64,000 nt of DNA from Valencia hispanica (GCA_963556495.2 OY747712.1:4805634-4869633), one strand, 5' to 3'; counted from the stretch's first letter, positions 22,435-33,079 are shown. Numbers and translations are program-made. Notes: generated by a model not told the origin, from the sequence alone.

Positions 22435-22656
22435 ATTAATAGTGGTTGGAGATGGAGTGACTGTATGATCTACTGGGTGTAGGACTTCTGGTAACTGTTT
22501 GAGATTATTAGAGTTGCGTTTGCTACGTTTTTTATTATTTGTCCGCTCTCTGCTGATAATAACGGGTATAGATGATTTAGGGCAAGGTCCAAGTCCGATA
22601 TGTGAATTACTGTTAAAATCAGAACTGAGTTCATAGGAGCAGGGACCAGCTGCACA

Positions 22657-23929
22657 TCAGGATGTGGCAGAAGGGGCATGGAGGGCAGGTGCAGCTGGGG
22701 CTGGTGTGGTAGACAGGGGGGGGCGAGGGAATGCCAGGCTCATTGACAGTATGTGGGCACCCTGTCTATTAAGATGTAGTCCATCTGGACCAAACAATTG
22801 ACTCCTGCCCCAGAAAATGTTAAAATTGTCCATAAAACCAATATTGTGCATCACGGTGGCAGAGGAAAGCCAGGTGTTAAGAGATAAAAGTCTGCTAAAA
22901 CGACCAATACCTCTGCCAACAGTGGGGGTGGGGCCAGAAATAAAAACAGACACGTGTGTATTTTAAAAGATCAAACAAATGAATAAAATCCAGCTTCAGG
23001 AGCTCAGATTGCTGTTTACGAATGTCGTTGGTTCCAGCGTGAATAATAACTCTACTCACAGATGGGTGATGTTGGATATGGTCCAGGATCTGTTCAGCAA
23101 TGTCCTTTACGGTGGCTCCAGGTAAACACAGTGTTACGGCTCCTCTCATCCTTACATTCCTGATAATAGAGTCTCCAATGATGAGCGTGGTGGGCGGCAG
23201 GTCAACAAGTTGATGCTGGGCAGAGGATCTTTCACCGTCCAGGACCTGCTGGATGTTGGGCGGATTAGCTTCCCCAGGACTGCAGCTATGTGTAGTCGGG
23301 GCCGAGGGCTCGTTCCGTGGGTTCGGGGTGTAGTGGAGCACTCCTCGGCGAGTCCTGGGTTTAGCGCGACGTGGAGGGCTGCGGGAGCCCAGCTGCTGCT
23401 CCGGCTGCTGGGAGGGGATGGGCGGCAGTCCTGCGGAGCTGCGGTGATTCAGGGCGTCCGGAGGGACAGTCAGAGGAGGAAAGTCGTGCTCCAGGGCACC
23501 GAAGCGGTTTGACAATGGGAGGCCGGGTGAAGGAGAGCGGTGGCGGCTGCTCCGGGCCCCCCCACCGCGGCCGGGCCCGACCATGGACCAGACACCCTGG
23601 AGCACCGGTGTTGAGCTGATGGGGGCTTTTGGCTTAGCCCCCAGATGGAACGTGCAGTCCTCCTCTGCAGTTGTTGTTGCTCCTCCGGCGTTCGGCAGTC
23701 CGAGTCCAGCGATGGATTCCCCCTCCGCAGCTTCACCGGGCTGGCAGGGAATTGTGTCCGCCAGCTGAGCACTGTTGGCGGCGGCGAAAGTCCGGCCGAA
23801 GATGATGTCCACGTCGCGCTCGTGGTCCTGGATTTGATGGAGCGTGGAGATCCTCTGCTCCAGCTCCAGAACTTTTTGAGTTAATTTAAAACAGCCATCA
23901 CATCCGGGGGTGCAGGTGAGTGAAGGCAT
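22657..23929 (-). pseudogene. L2 LINE ORF1: Cys-cluster/coiled-coil protein with SGNH (GDSL-type) esterase domain, one frameshift
   Basis: The preferred start is the Met at 23929, because MPSLTCTPGCDGCFKL begins the conserved Cys cluster (C-x3-C-x2-C) followed by a short predicted coiled coil (VLELEQRISTL); the open frame itself reaches 23983. A Pro/Ser-rich linker follows. The esterase blocks are IIGDSIIRNV (catalytic Ser block, residues ~268-277 of the longer frame), IHAGTNDI (~314-321), and, in another frame after ~22955, DGLHLNRQGAHIL with the Asp-x-x-His pair. The frame changes within a GTGT tract and fits loss of one base. ORF1 proteins of L2/CR1 elements bind RNA and membranes and act in the RNP; the esterase role is unsettled (family knowledge). 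Confidence 0.85.
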
Positions 23930-24075
23930 GACGAAATAAAAAGTAGTCCGTGCTCGGATAAAAAACGCCCCCGATAAAAACAAGTTGCTAAAAGTCGGTG
24001 GTGTTAAAATCGGTTAAAAACAGTCATCAAAACGATTTAAAACCAGTTAAAACCGTGTTTGTTAGGGAGCCGAAG

Positions 24076-24556
24076 TGTTGTGTTCCCCGGGTGTTTGTGT
24101 TTTGTTAGTGATTTTCCTTATTTAGTTCTATTTTCATGTTTAGTTATTCTTAGTATTTCCTGTAGATTTCTCCTTAGACTTATTATCCTTTCTAGTTTCT
24201 TTTCAGTCTTCTGTCTCCCAGCCATTTTACCTCCTGTCCCAGTTAATTACTTTCACCTGCTCACTCCCTCTCAGCTGCAACCGCTTTCACTAATTGGTCT
24301 CCTGCTCCTTCCGTGTTCACTCTTCACTCTCCTCCTCAGTATATATTCGGTTCTCATTCACTCACTACTCGCTGGTTCGTCCGTCTTTCTTCCCTGCCTG
24401 ATTCCTGCCTTCCTTGTTGCCCGTCTGGTTCCTGTGTTTCCCTGTTGCTGCCTGTACCCTCCCGAGTTTCTGTAAGTTCCCTGTGTTTTTTCATTAAATC
24501 CTTTTTGTTTTCTACGCTGCTGCTTTTGGGTCCAGTTTAAACCACAAAACATGACA
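24076..24556. mobile_element. Solo LTR with perfect 5-bp target duplication
   Basis: A 481-bp segment begins TGTTGTGTTCCCC and ends AACATGACA, giving the canonical TG...CA. It is flanked by identical CGAAG pentamers (24071-24075 and 24557-24561). Internal features fit a retroviral-type promoter and end signal: a TATATATTC box near 24340 and CATTAAATCC near 24492, followed by TGCTGCTTTTGGGTCC. No internal gag-pol remains, so it most likely formed by recombination between the two LTRs of a full element. Family (Gypsy-like?) is not determined. Confidence 0.85.
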
Positions 24557-24832
24557 CGAAGTTTGGCAAGTCTCTCTGTAGAAGGACGCCGACGCATGCG
24601 CACCAAAACGCACACTCTCAAATCATAAATAACTAATTTAAACTCATAATTACATTAAACTAGTAAATGACAACTTTATTCTCACATTAAACTAGTAAAT
24701 GGCAACTTTATTCTTGTAAATCGCTTATTTTATGTGGCCACTACATAGTAACAATCTCAGCTAACGTTTAGTGCAAATACTGGCGTTAGCCCACTCTTAA
24801 ATGTATTTTTCATGATTAGAGATCCAGCTTAC

Positions 24833-25041
24833 CGTATCAGTTTAAGCCATCTCCTCTTCTCGTTTTCGTCCAGAGGAAAGCGGTAGTAACATATCATTTT
24901 ATTGGCATCATTTCTGTTGTTGTAACACAACACCGCACCATTGCCACCGCGATTGGGTTTGGACACGGAAGTGACGTTTTCGGCTACGATGACGTAGCCA
25001 CTAGCCATCCCCATAAACCATCTATTGGCGAAAAGCTGCAT
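24833..25041 (-). CDS. Putative THAP-like zinc-finger first exon of the TIR transposon
   Basis: The minus strand opens at a Met (25041) and reads through VLCYNNRNDANKMICYYRFP and LDENEKRRWLKLI, matching the Cys-region, YRFP and R-x-WL-x-x-I pattern of THAP DNA-binding domains. It runs into a canonical donor, ATACG|GTAAGCT, after 24833, so the domain would be completed by a downstream exon. THAP domains bind terminal repeats in P-type and some other transposases. The position just inside the right inverted repeat fits a transposon-encoded protein. The first of the expected zinc-binding cysteines seems absent, so it may be degenerate. The downstream exon was not found. Confidence 0.5.
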
Positions 25042-25494
25042 TGACTACTAATTACATCGACTATAGAGCATCGTTTTGGTGAAATGATCTGGGGCTTACC
25101 AAAAACAGATGTGCGCCGTTTAAAAAATTGGGCACTACTCCGTCCGTCGTTACGTGCCTGTTGGAGGGCCCTTGCGTGGACGGATTATGGCGCTGCGTGT
25201 CTCCGCACCTCCACAGACGGAGAAGCATAAACTAGCCTTAACTTTATAAGAAAATATAAATGAAAGCTGAGATTTAAGGACACTAAACATTCAGAGGGTT
25301 TCATACAAATAGTGGCCTGTTCAAACTTTGTAGGAATTATATTTTCTTTATATGTTGATTGTACCCGACGGAGGGATGCACCCAAAGGAAGGGGTTGTTG
25401 GGTCTGTTTAGGTTGTGTAGGGCTGTGCCTGTTTGGGGGAGAAGAAAAAAATAAAGCTACGCAGCTGTTCTGAACATGAAGTTGTCCCCATGCT

Positions 25495-26440
25495 TTTCTT
25501 TATTCAATTCAAATTCAAAAATACCTTATTGATCCCAGAGGGAAATTAAGTGTTGGTATAGCTCATATAATTAATTCTTTAAGGAGTTGTTGTAGATGAT
25601 GATGGCTGTGGGCAGGAAGGATTTCCTGTAGCGGTCTGTATTGCAGCGAAACTGAAGAAGCCTCCGACTGAAGACGCTCTGTTGTTGTATGACTGTCTCA
25701 TGAAGAGGATGCTCAGGGTTATCCATCATTTTTTTTATTTTATGAAGAATCCTTCTTCATCTCCAGATGTTCCACAGTCGTCTCCAGAACTGAACCAGAA
25801 CCTTCTTTATCAGGTTGTTTAGCCTTTTTAAATCCCTGGCTCTGATGCTGCTACCCCAACAGATGACGGCTGAAGAGATTACACTCTCCACAACAGACTT
25901 GTAGAAGATCTCCAGCATCTTGATGCAAACCTTGAAGGACCTAAGCTTCCTCCAGAAGTCCAGTCTGCTCTGTCCCTTCTTGTAGACAGCTTCACTGTTC
26001 AGTCTCCAGTCCAGTCTGTTGTCAAGGTGAACTCCGAGGTATTTATATTCCTCAACCACCTCCACTTCTTCTCCCATGATGGAAACAGTTTTTGACTTAT
26101 CCCTGTTTCTTCTGAAATCTACAATCATCTCCTTTGTTTTGTTCACATTCAAGGTGAGACGATTGTTTCCACACCATGTCACAAAGCGGTCCACCAGCTC
26201 TCTGTATTCAGCTTCTTGTCCATCTCTGATACATCTGAGTATTTCTGCAGATGACAGGTCTCTGATTTGTACTGGAAGTCTGAGGTGTACAGAGTGAAAA
26301 GGAATGGTGAGAGTACGGTCCCCTGTGGTGCTCCTGTGCTGCTGACCACCTGGTTTGACACACAATTCTTCAGTCTCACAATCTGTGGTGTGTTGGTCAG
26401 GTAGTCGTTGATCCAGGCTATTGTTGAGGGCTCCAATAAT
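25495..26440 (-). mobile_element. 5'-truncated Rex1-type LINE (RT C-terminal half and 3' tail)
   Basis: The minus strand encodes TGAPQGTVLSPFLFTLY (RT block), then after a frameshift LTLNVNKTKEMIVDFRR, YKYLGVHLDNRLDWRLNS, and ICWGSSIRARDLKRLNNLI, the conserved C-terminal series of fish Rex1/Babar-type elements. The YxDD box is damaged (KYSDVSE). The 3' tail on the + strand reads ATACCTTATTGATCCCAGAG, with a GAATTT-like end. The copy is inactive. Related 3' fragments lie at 27133-27310 and 43985-44290, and a 5' portion at 62917-64000. Confidence 0.85.
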
Positions 26441-26639
26441 ATATTATAATAATAACAATTATAATCTAGATAACACTCAGGTCAAACAAAGTGTTGCATA
26501 AGGTTTAATAAAACAATTAATCATAGAATCACCACAAAAGTTAAAATCATTTTTCATGTGAAACTGATGGGGTATAAAAAATAAATTGTAAACTGTTTTA
26601 TCATATTGCTTGTTTTCGAGTTGTTTCAAATCAAAGAAT

Positions 26640-27720
26640 AGAAACTATCCAAAAGATCATTTCACAGTAGCTGTTAGCTTGAATATTAGCTTAACTGTTA
26701 CTTTGATTATTCACCTATTAATGTGATTGTTAGCTTAGCTGTTAGCTCAACTGTTTCTTTTAATATATTTGTGACTGTTTGCTTGACTTTAAATAGGGTT
26801 AATGTTTGCTTAAGTGTTCACCTTACTCTTTGCTTGATCTTTAACTTAACCGCTAGTTTGGTTGTTAAATTAAGTGTTGGTTTGGCTTCTAAACTGTGAC
26901 CTTGTCTGTTTATGTGAATGTTAGCTCTACTGATATCTTGTCTGTTACGTCATCTTCTTGCTCGGCTGTTAGCTTGACTTATAACTTTAAGTAGAGTAGC
27001 TATTAGCTTTGTTTGTGTGTTAGCTTAGCCTGACTGTTAATGTGACTAATACCCTGATTGTTAACATGATTGTTTGTGTGACTGTCGTCTCAACTGTGCT
27101 CTGTTTGCTTGACTGTTTCCCCGAAAATGAAAAAGTGTCTTCAGTCGGAGGCTTCTTCAGTTTCGCTGCAATACAGACCGCTACAGAAAATCCTTCCTGC
27201 CCACAGCCATCATCATCTATAACAACTCCTTAAATAAATAATTATATGGCTATGGCAACAATTAATTTCCCTCTGGGATCAATAAAGTATTTTTGAATTT
27301 TGAATTTGAATTAACGTTAGCCTGTTTATCCAACTGCTTGCATGAATGTTAGCTTTAGCATAGCTCAAAAGGTTCTTGACCGTTAGTTCAACTGTTAGCT
27401 CGAAATTTTAGATCAGTTGTAGCTCTGTTTGCTTGATTTTGTTCAATAGCTAGCTTCACTGTTACCTTGAGTGTTTAGAGAGCTGTTAGCTTAAGTATAA
27501 CTCTACATTAGCATGTTAATTCGACTGATTGAGTGAACAGTCATGCTAATGGTTAGCTTTGTTTTCTCAACTGTTTAGTATTACCTTGACTGTTAGGTCA
27601 TAGGTCAGTATTAGCTCATAGCTGTTTGGGGGCCTCTAAGTAGGGTAGCTATTAGATTTAACATTAGCCTAACTCATAGCTTAATTGTTCAGTTGACTGT
27701 TAGCAATTATCTTGGGTGAT
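26640..27720. repeat. Degenerate TTAGCTTGACTGTTAGC-type region with a Rex1 tail inserted
   Basis: Short phrases such as GTTAGCTTAACTG, TTAGCTTGACTG and TGTTAGCTCAACTG recur without a fixed period for ~1 kb on both sides of the Rex1 fragment at 27133-27310. It looks like an old, scrambled tandem array. No genes are seen; small ORFs are repeat-derived. Confidence 0.65.
27133..27310 (+). mobile_element. Rex1-type LINE 3'-end fragment
   Basis: Contains CGGAGGCTTCTTCAGTTTCG, CTTCCTGCCCACAGCCATCA, and the tail CTCTGGGATCAATAAAGTAT followed by a repeated GAATTT end. It is the + strand equivalent of the tail at 25495-25690. A severely 5'-truncated insertion inside the TTAGC-rich array. Confidence 0.85.
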
Positions 27721-28930
27721 GATTATGTGCGCAACAGTTAGCTTAACTTCTCCATGACAAATATTCTCTCATTATTCAAACTTGGATCACTTTAGGAAAA
27801 TATCTAACCGTTGTTAAGTATGTTTTACTCTGCTGCTGGTCGACCATAGCTTTTTTTTTTTTTTGTGAAAATATTCTTCTAATCAATTCAATAACTACCA
27901 GAAATCCTGACGTGTTCTCTTCTCTAATCTAAGTTTCTTCTCGTTTTAAAACTGCAGCTGAAGGAAAAATCAATGACCAGAGTTTGGCCTGTTTCTGTTT
28001 TATTTTTTTGGCTGCTGTTGTTTTCTCCTTGAGATGCTCCCCTAACCACCTCAGATTCGCTTTCTTTGCCAGACTTTGATCAGAACCTTCTCTGTGCCCA
28101 GAGGACATGGCTTTTTATCTTATTCCTAAACTTGCTCTTCTCTCCTTGAATCTCCACCAAAGTCTCCCGGGTCTTCACTTTCCTCTGAGTTGCCACCTTA
28201 AAAAGCGCCGAGGTCACACCTCCTCTTCTTCCCCCTCCACTGTAAGCCTGCAGGAATCGTTCTGCCATCCTGACAGTTTCACTCTTTTATTATCCAGGCT
28301 ATATTTGGACCGAGCTGTTTGCACCATAGAGGAGATCTGGACGTTTGTGCTTTCACTGCTTGTACAGCAAAAGCATTAACAGATACACGGATTTGTTATG
28401 AAGTTCAGGAGCCACATACTTTCCCAGCATTCACGGAAAACACTTCATGCAGACACTTTTGGTATTTTCTTTCTCTAGTTTTACTGAAGAATATCTTCAT
28501 TAATTATTTTTGACCCAGATCTGAGTAGATAACTGATGGCATAAACTGATCAGCACTTTGCTGGCAGGGGACTTCTGCTGAGCTACTTTATTTATTGATA
28601 AGAAGTCTCCTGCTCCGACATGTGCCAGCGAAGCAATAACTCGCCGTGTCGGTCCTGAGTTGACTGAACCAAACAAAACAAAACAGCTTTTCTGCTTTCA
28701 CTGCTTTTGAAAAGGAGCAAATGTTTATTTTTAGCAGAACAAATCTCCAGATTTAACAGCCATAAGGAGTGACAACAAAACAAACTCAAACAACTTGCGC
28801 CAAATAAAAGTTTGCTGCAGTAACTGTTCATTACAATCAGCCATGACAGGCTGCTAAATAAATTAAAACTCCTCAGGGTCAGTATTAGGCAATGGCCGCT
28901 GGCTGCTCTGCTTTTTGACTACGACACTGG
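27721..28930. other. Intergenic DNA, no gene recognised
   Basis: Unique sequence without recognised exons. Open frames at 28080-28831 show no family motif. It lies between the TTAGC-rich array and the 12-bp minisatellite. Confidence 0.45.
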
Positions 28931-28932
28931 GG

Positions 28933-29034
28933 GCCGCCATAGCTCCGCCATAGCTCCGCCATAGCTCCGCCATAGCTCCGCCATTGCTCCGCCATAGCTC
29001 CGCCATTGCTCCGCCATTGCTCCGCCATTGCTGT
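28933..29034 (+). repeat. 12-bp minisatellite (GCTCCGCCATAG/T)
   Basis: About eight direct copies of GCTCCGCCATAG, the last several with CCATTG in place of CCATAG. The array ends 11 bases before the left edge of the foldback element. The GC-rich unit contrasts with the AT-rich surroundings. Confidence 0.92.
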
Positions 29035-29045
29035 CATATTCAATT

Positions 29046-30363
29046 GTCATGCGCGCATATTCAACAACACGCGCGTGTAGAATTCATCTCATGATTATCC
29101 AACAACCCGCGCATGTGGATTTCACCTCACGCGCTCTACATGAAGCTTTCATACACGCGTGAAAGTAAATCTTAGGAGAGGAAATTCTGCGCGAGCGAGT
29201 AAAAGACTTTTGACTGTTTGGATGAGGAGCCTAAGGTCAGCACTGACCCTGTGTAATGTTTTTTAAATCGGTAACGCCCACAGGATCAGTAGAGTTATAT
29301 ATTTTTTTCACAGTTTAACAATACAAGAAAATGGCATTTGTCAAAGAAAACATGAGTTTGGTGATGCCAGATAGCCAGGAAAATAGCAAAAATACATTGG
29401 TGTAGCATTCAAGCAGAGAAAAAAAGAAAAACTAAAAACGTAAATAAATGAAATGAAATTAAAAATACAATTTACAAAGGGGTAGGAGTAAAAAGTTCAC
29501 AATCAGTTCATTATATCCTTTCAAGCCATTGCAGTGCTTTTCTCCATTAAAGAAAGTGAAGAAGAAGAAGAGTTTCGGTTCTTTCAGGAAGGTATAAAAC
29601 AGAGGTTTGCATTTGAGAAATTTACATTTATGAATGAAAAACTAACAACAGAATATAAATTATGACATTCAATATTAGTTTTTTTTTCTTTTCGTAGGAT
29701 ACTAAAAGTAATGTGATGTTTGGTGACCTCTTATGAAAAAATCACTGATCCTGTGGGCGTTACTGATTTAAAAAGACCAATTACACAGAGTCAGTGCCGA
29801 CCTTATGGTGCGTTCACACCGCACACTTTGTCTGCGTCAGGCAACACTCTCAACGCATCTAGTTTGACGCATGTACGTTGAGCAAAAAAGAGCGCGAAGA
29901 AGATACGTGTGGTGACGTCGCTACAGTGAGACGCTCTGATTGGTTGGCGCACTGCGTCAAGTCCGTCAAAAGTTCAGCTAGCTGAACTTCTGCGTTGCTT
30001 GCGTTTGCTACATTGCCGCTTGAAACGCAGGTAACGCTTGAAAAGTTGACGGAGCCAACGCACACAACGCACCGTAGGTACTCTGACGGACTCAACCGTA
30101 GACTTTACATGTAATCTTGCCGCAACTGACGCTGACGTTTGGGGCAGTGTGAACGCACCATTAGGCTCCTCCTCCAAACAGTCAAAAGTCTTTTACTCGC
30201 TCACGCAGAATTTCCTTTCGAGGGCGCAGCCTCTTAAGATTTACCTTCACGCGTGTATCAAAGCTTCGTGTAGAGCGTGTGAGGTGAAATCCACATGCGC
30301 GGGTTGTTGGATACTCATGAGATGAATTCTACACGCGCATATTGTTGAATATGCGCGCATGAG
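29046..30363. mobile_element. Foldback element with ~245-bp GC-rich inverted arms
   Basis: The left arm (29046-29289) runs from GTCATGCGCGCATATTCAAC through AGAATTCATCTCATGA, CAACAACCCGCGCATGTGG and GACTTTTGACTGTTTGGATG to CGCCCACAGGATCAG. The right arm (29745-30363) is the same text inverted, ending GAATATGCGCGCATGAG, but contains a 355-bp MITE. Both outer edges are flanked by CAATT (29041-29045 and 30364-30368), a plausible target duplication. The ~455-bp centre is AT-rich and not inverted. No transposase is evident, so mobility would depend on a partner in trans. Confidence 0.85.
29806..30160. mobile_element. Harbinger-like MITE inserted in the foldback arm
   Basis: The ends TGGTGCGTTCACACCGC and GCAGTGTGAACGCACCA are inverted repeats. 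The element is flanked by TTA on both sides (29803-29805 and 30161-30163), the 3-bp duplication typical of PIF/Harbinger elements. Removing 29806-30160 plus one TTA restores the arm symmetry of the host foldback, which confirms the boundaries. No coding capacity. Confidence 0.88.
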
Positions 30364-30369
30364 CAATTA

Positions 30370-31655
30370 CGTGCCTTGTTGAATACATCCAGGGCAGGGT
30401 TGAAAATCTAGCTCGGGATTTTTGACTGAAATATAATTCCATAAAAATTTCTTTATTTAGCTTTAATTTCGAATAGGCAGTTTAATTTTTATTTTTTATT
30501 TCTAAAAAGGTGGATTATATTCTAATTGGCTAAAACATAATTTTCTAAATTACCTTGATCATGTCACAGGAGACAAATGTTGTCCAAAAAAAAATTATTT
30601 GCATGTCCAAGGACAAACCCCATTTTCAACATATTACTCTGGTTTAATTAAGAATTAAGCCAACAAAAGAATTAATCTAATGCCTCAAAAACCATGAATA
30701 TAAAACTTGAGTCGTCCACAAAGAATGTTTTTTTTTTTTGTTTCTTTAAAAAAGAGAGATTAAAAATCAAACCTTGGTGAACTTCATTCCCAATCCTAAA
30801 ACTTCACTTCCTTAAACTGAAAACATACCAGGTTATTTGCATAACGACAGCCCCAAATAACATTTATACATTAGAGGAGGACCAAGTGTGGCGCCCTGTG
30901 GAGCTCCCATCAGTAATAATTACTTTATCTGATCTCAGCGAACAAACAGAAAACACTGTTAAAGTATTGATGGCACCGAGGAGAATTACAGAAAGTTACT
31001 GTGGGAAAAGCACATTAACAGAATTAGAAAGTACCCCTGGTTGTAACAACCCACAGCTGAAGTGTCTGGCTGAAAAACTGACACAGCTGAACCTCAGTGA
31101 TCTGTTTTGTCTTGGAGACGTTCCCTCCGGCTGTTATGGGTAAATATATTTATGAAATACAGATTAATTTAAGGGCATTTTCATCTATTCACATGTTTTA
31201 ATAGATGTCCATACTGTACATTTTGGCTAACTTCATTCAACGTGAATAATTTTGGATTAATTCCCGCTTCATTTTAGACGTGTCAGTGTGTATTTAGACT
31301 GTATTTATTATATATTTTTCTCCTGATGTTCGTCTTTAAAACTAATTTCTTCTAGTCTTGTCAGTGTTTTGTTGGCATATGAACCATTGTTTGCCCACCA
31401 GCAGCTGGAAAACCATAAGGATTGATATTTAACAACTCATTTGGCTTGTTTTTATTATCCCACTGGGACCATTATGTCAGTGTGGTTAATGACTCGGAGT
31501 GCTTTGATGCTTTGCTTATCCCGACTGACTGGTTTTTGTGGTCAAACCGGTTTTTAACTGGTTTCATTTTCTTCCTGAAAGATGCTTCTCTCCTCATTTA
31601 ACAGGTTAGGTCATGTTTTAAATAAATGCTCCTTTGTTTCTATTTCTAATCTTTC
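30370..31655. other. Intergenic DNA, no gene recognised
   Basis: AT-rich unique sequence with several homopolymer A/T tracts. An open frame at 30886-31143 has no recognised motif. Confidence 0.45.
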
Positions 31656-31659
31656 ATTC

Positions 31660-33075
31660 ATCAGGTAAATTGTTGAAAAAGCTGTTTCAGCAGTTAAATA
31701 GCTTCCTAACAAGGACCAACCGCTTTGATGTTTTTCAGTCTGGTTTCTGCTCACCACAGCACTGAGACTGCCCTCGTCAAAGTATTCAATGACATCCGCA
31801 TAAATACAGACTGTGGTAGAACAACAGTGCTGGTTCTGTTGGACCTCAGTGAATCATTTCACACTGTTGATCATGATATATTATAATATCTACTCTCTGG
31901 TACAGGACTTGGCTGGTTTGAATCTTACCTAAAGAACAGGGACTTCTTTGTTTAAATAGGAAACTTTTCATCAGAACGAACAGAAATCACATGTGGGGTG
32001 CCCCAGGGCTCCATCCTGGGGCCCCTCTTATTTAATATCTACATGCTCCCACTAGCCCAGATTATAACAACTAATAAGATTAGCTACCATAACTATGCAG
32101 ATGATACACAGCTCTATATTACGACGTCACCAAGTGACTTTGAACCCATCCAAACCCAAAGTAAATGCATCGAGCAAACTTTCTCCAGCTGAATAGAAAC
32201 AAAACTGCAGTAATTACTTTTGGACCTAAAGAGGAACGATCTAGAGTCAGCACACAGCTTCAGTTAATACAGCTAGAAACTACTGATCAGGCCTGAAATC
32301 TAGGTGTAGTAATGGACTCAGACCTGAACCTCCAGGGTCACATAAAGGCAATAACAAGGTCAGCCTTCTATCACCTGAAGAACATTTCTAGGATTAAAGG
32401 ACTGATGTCGCAACAGGACCTAGAAAAACTCCTCCATGCGTTTATCTTTAGTCGGATTGATTACTGCAACAGCATCTTCACAGGTCTGCCTAAAAAGTCA
32501 ATCAGACAGCTGCAGCTGATCCAGAACGCTGCTGCTCGCGTCCTCACCAGAACCAGGAAAGTAGAGCACCTCACCCCAGTTCTACAGTCCTTACACTGGC
32601 TCCCTGTAGCTCAGAGAACAGACTGAAAAATACTTTTACTAGTTTATAAATCATTAAATGGCTTAGCACCAAAGTATGTTGAAGATCTACTGTTACTATA
32701 GAAACCCACCAGAACCACTCAGGTCCTCTAATTCCAGTCGACTCAACATCCCTAGAATCAGAACCAAACATGGAGAAGCAGCTTTCAGTTTCTATGCTCC
32801 TCTAATCTGGAACAAACTTCCAGAAAACTGCAAAGCTGCTGAAACACTGAGTTCTTTTAAATCACAACTAAAAACGTATCTGTTTAGAGCTGCCTTTGAG
32901 TCATGTTTTCATGTATCATATGTATCTGTGTGTGTTTTATGCTTTATTGCTGTTTTTACTTTATATGCTTTGTCAATGTTTTACTGCTATTTTTATTTCA
33001 CCTCTTAATCATCTATCACCTTGAATCTCCTCGTTGTTGAGAGTGTGCTATACAAATAAAATTGCCTTGCCTAGT
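31660..33075 (+). mobile_element. 5'-truncated L2-type LINE (second subfamily), RT to 3' end
   Basis: Degraded text encodes VLVLLDLSESFHTVDHD, then [30 protein letters not shown] (YADD box), MDSDLNLQGHIKAITRSAFY, SRIDYCNSIFTGLPKKSI, LHWLPVAQRTD and IRTKHGEAAFSFYAPLIWNK. It is broken by stops and frameshifts. The 3' end, GTGCTATACAAATAAAATTG near 33065, is the usual LINE tail. The copy at 60395-61520 (minus) and the fragment at 44290-44720 (minus) belong to the same subfamily. It is distinct in sequence from the L2 at 19085-24060. Confidence 0.87.
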
Positions 33076-33079
33076 CTTG

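Larger units (their letters stand above)
19085..24060 (-). mobile_element. Nearly full-length L2-clade LINE (ORF1 plus ORF2)
   Basis: A ~5-kb minus-strand non-LTR retrotransposon. The 3' end (low coordinates) has ACAAAGTGCTTTACAG-type text on the + strand and a short repeated GATTT tail. ORF1 at 23929-22657 carries an SGNH esterase. ORF2, from about 22434 down to 19642, carries an APE-type endonuclease and RT. This two-ORF layout with an esterase in ORF1 is known in vertebrate L2/CR1 elements such as zebrafish L2. Damage is slight: one frameshift in ORF1 and two in-frame stops in ORF2, suggesting recent insertion. It sits inside the TIR transposon spanning 17124-25242. Confidence 0.88.
17124..25242. 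mobile_element. Large TIR DNA transposon (PIF/Harbinger- or ISL2EU-like) filled with later insertions
   Basis: The left end GTAAAGCCTAGTTTTTGCTT (17124) pairs with the reverse complement of the right end at 25242, GTTAAGGCTAGTTTATGCTT; both continue CTCCGTC. Subterminal blocks are also inverted: TATGGGGATGGCTAG with nearby CACTTTCGTGTCCAA on the left, and the same with CACTTCCGTGTCCAA inverted on the right. Inside the left end a short frame begins MADRERVLIELESVLLEVQL (17337) before a stop, in the style of a transposon-encoded N-terminus. A THAP-like exon lies inside the right end. About 5.5 kb of the 8.1 kb is a LINE plus a solo LTR that inserted later. The superfamily is inferred from the style of the ends; no target duplication is clear. 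Confidence 0.65.

Noticed and set aside
19666..23884. Several plus-strand frames of 60-100 codons
   Set aside because: They are antisense shadows of the minus-strand L2 ORF1 and ORF2.
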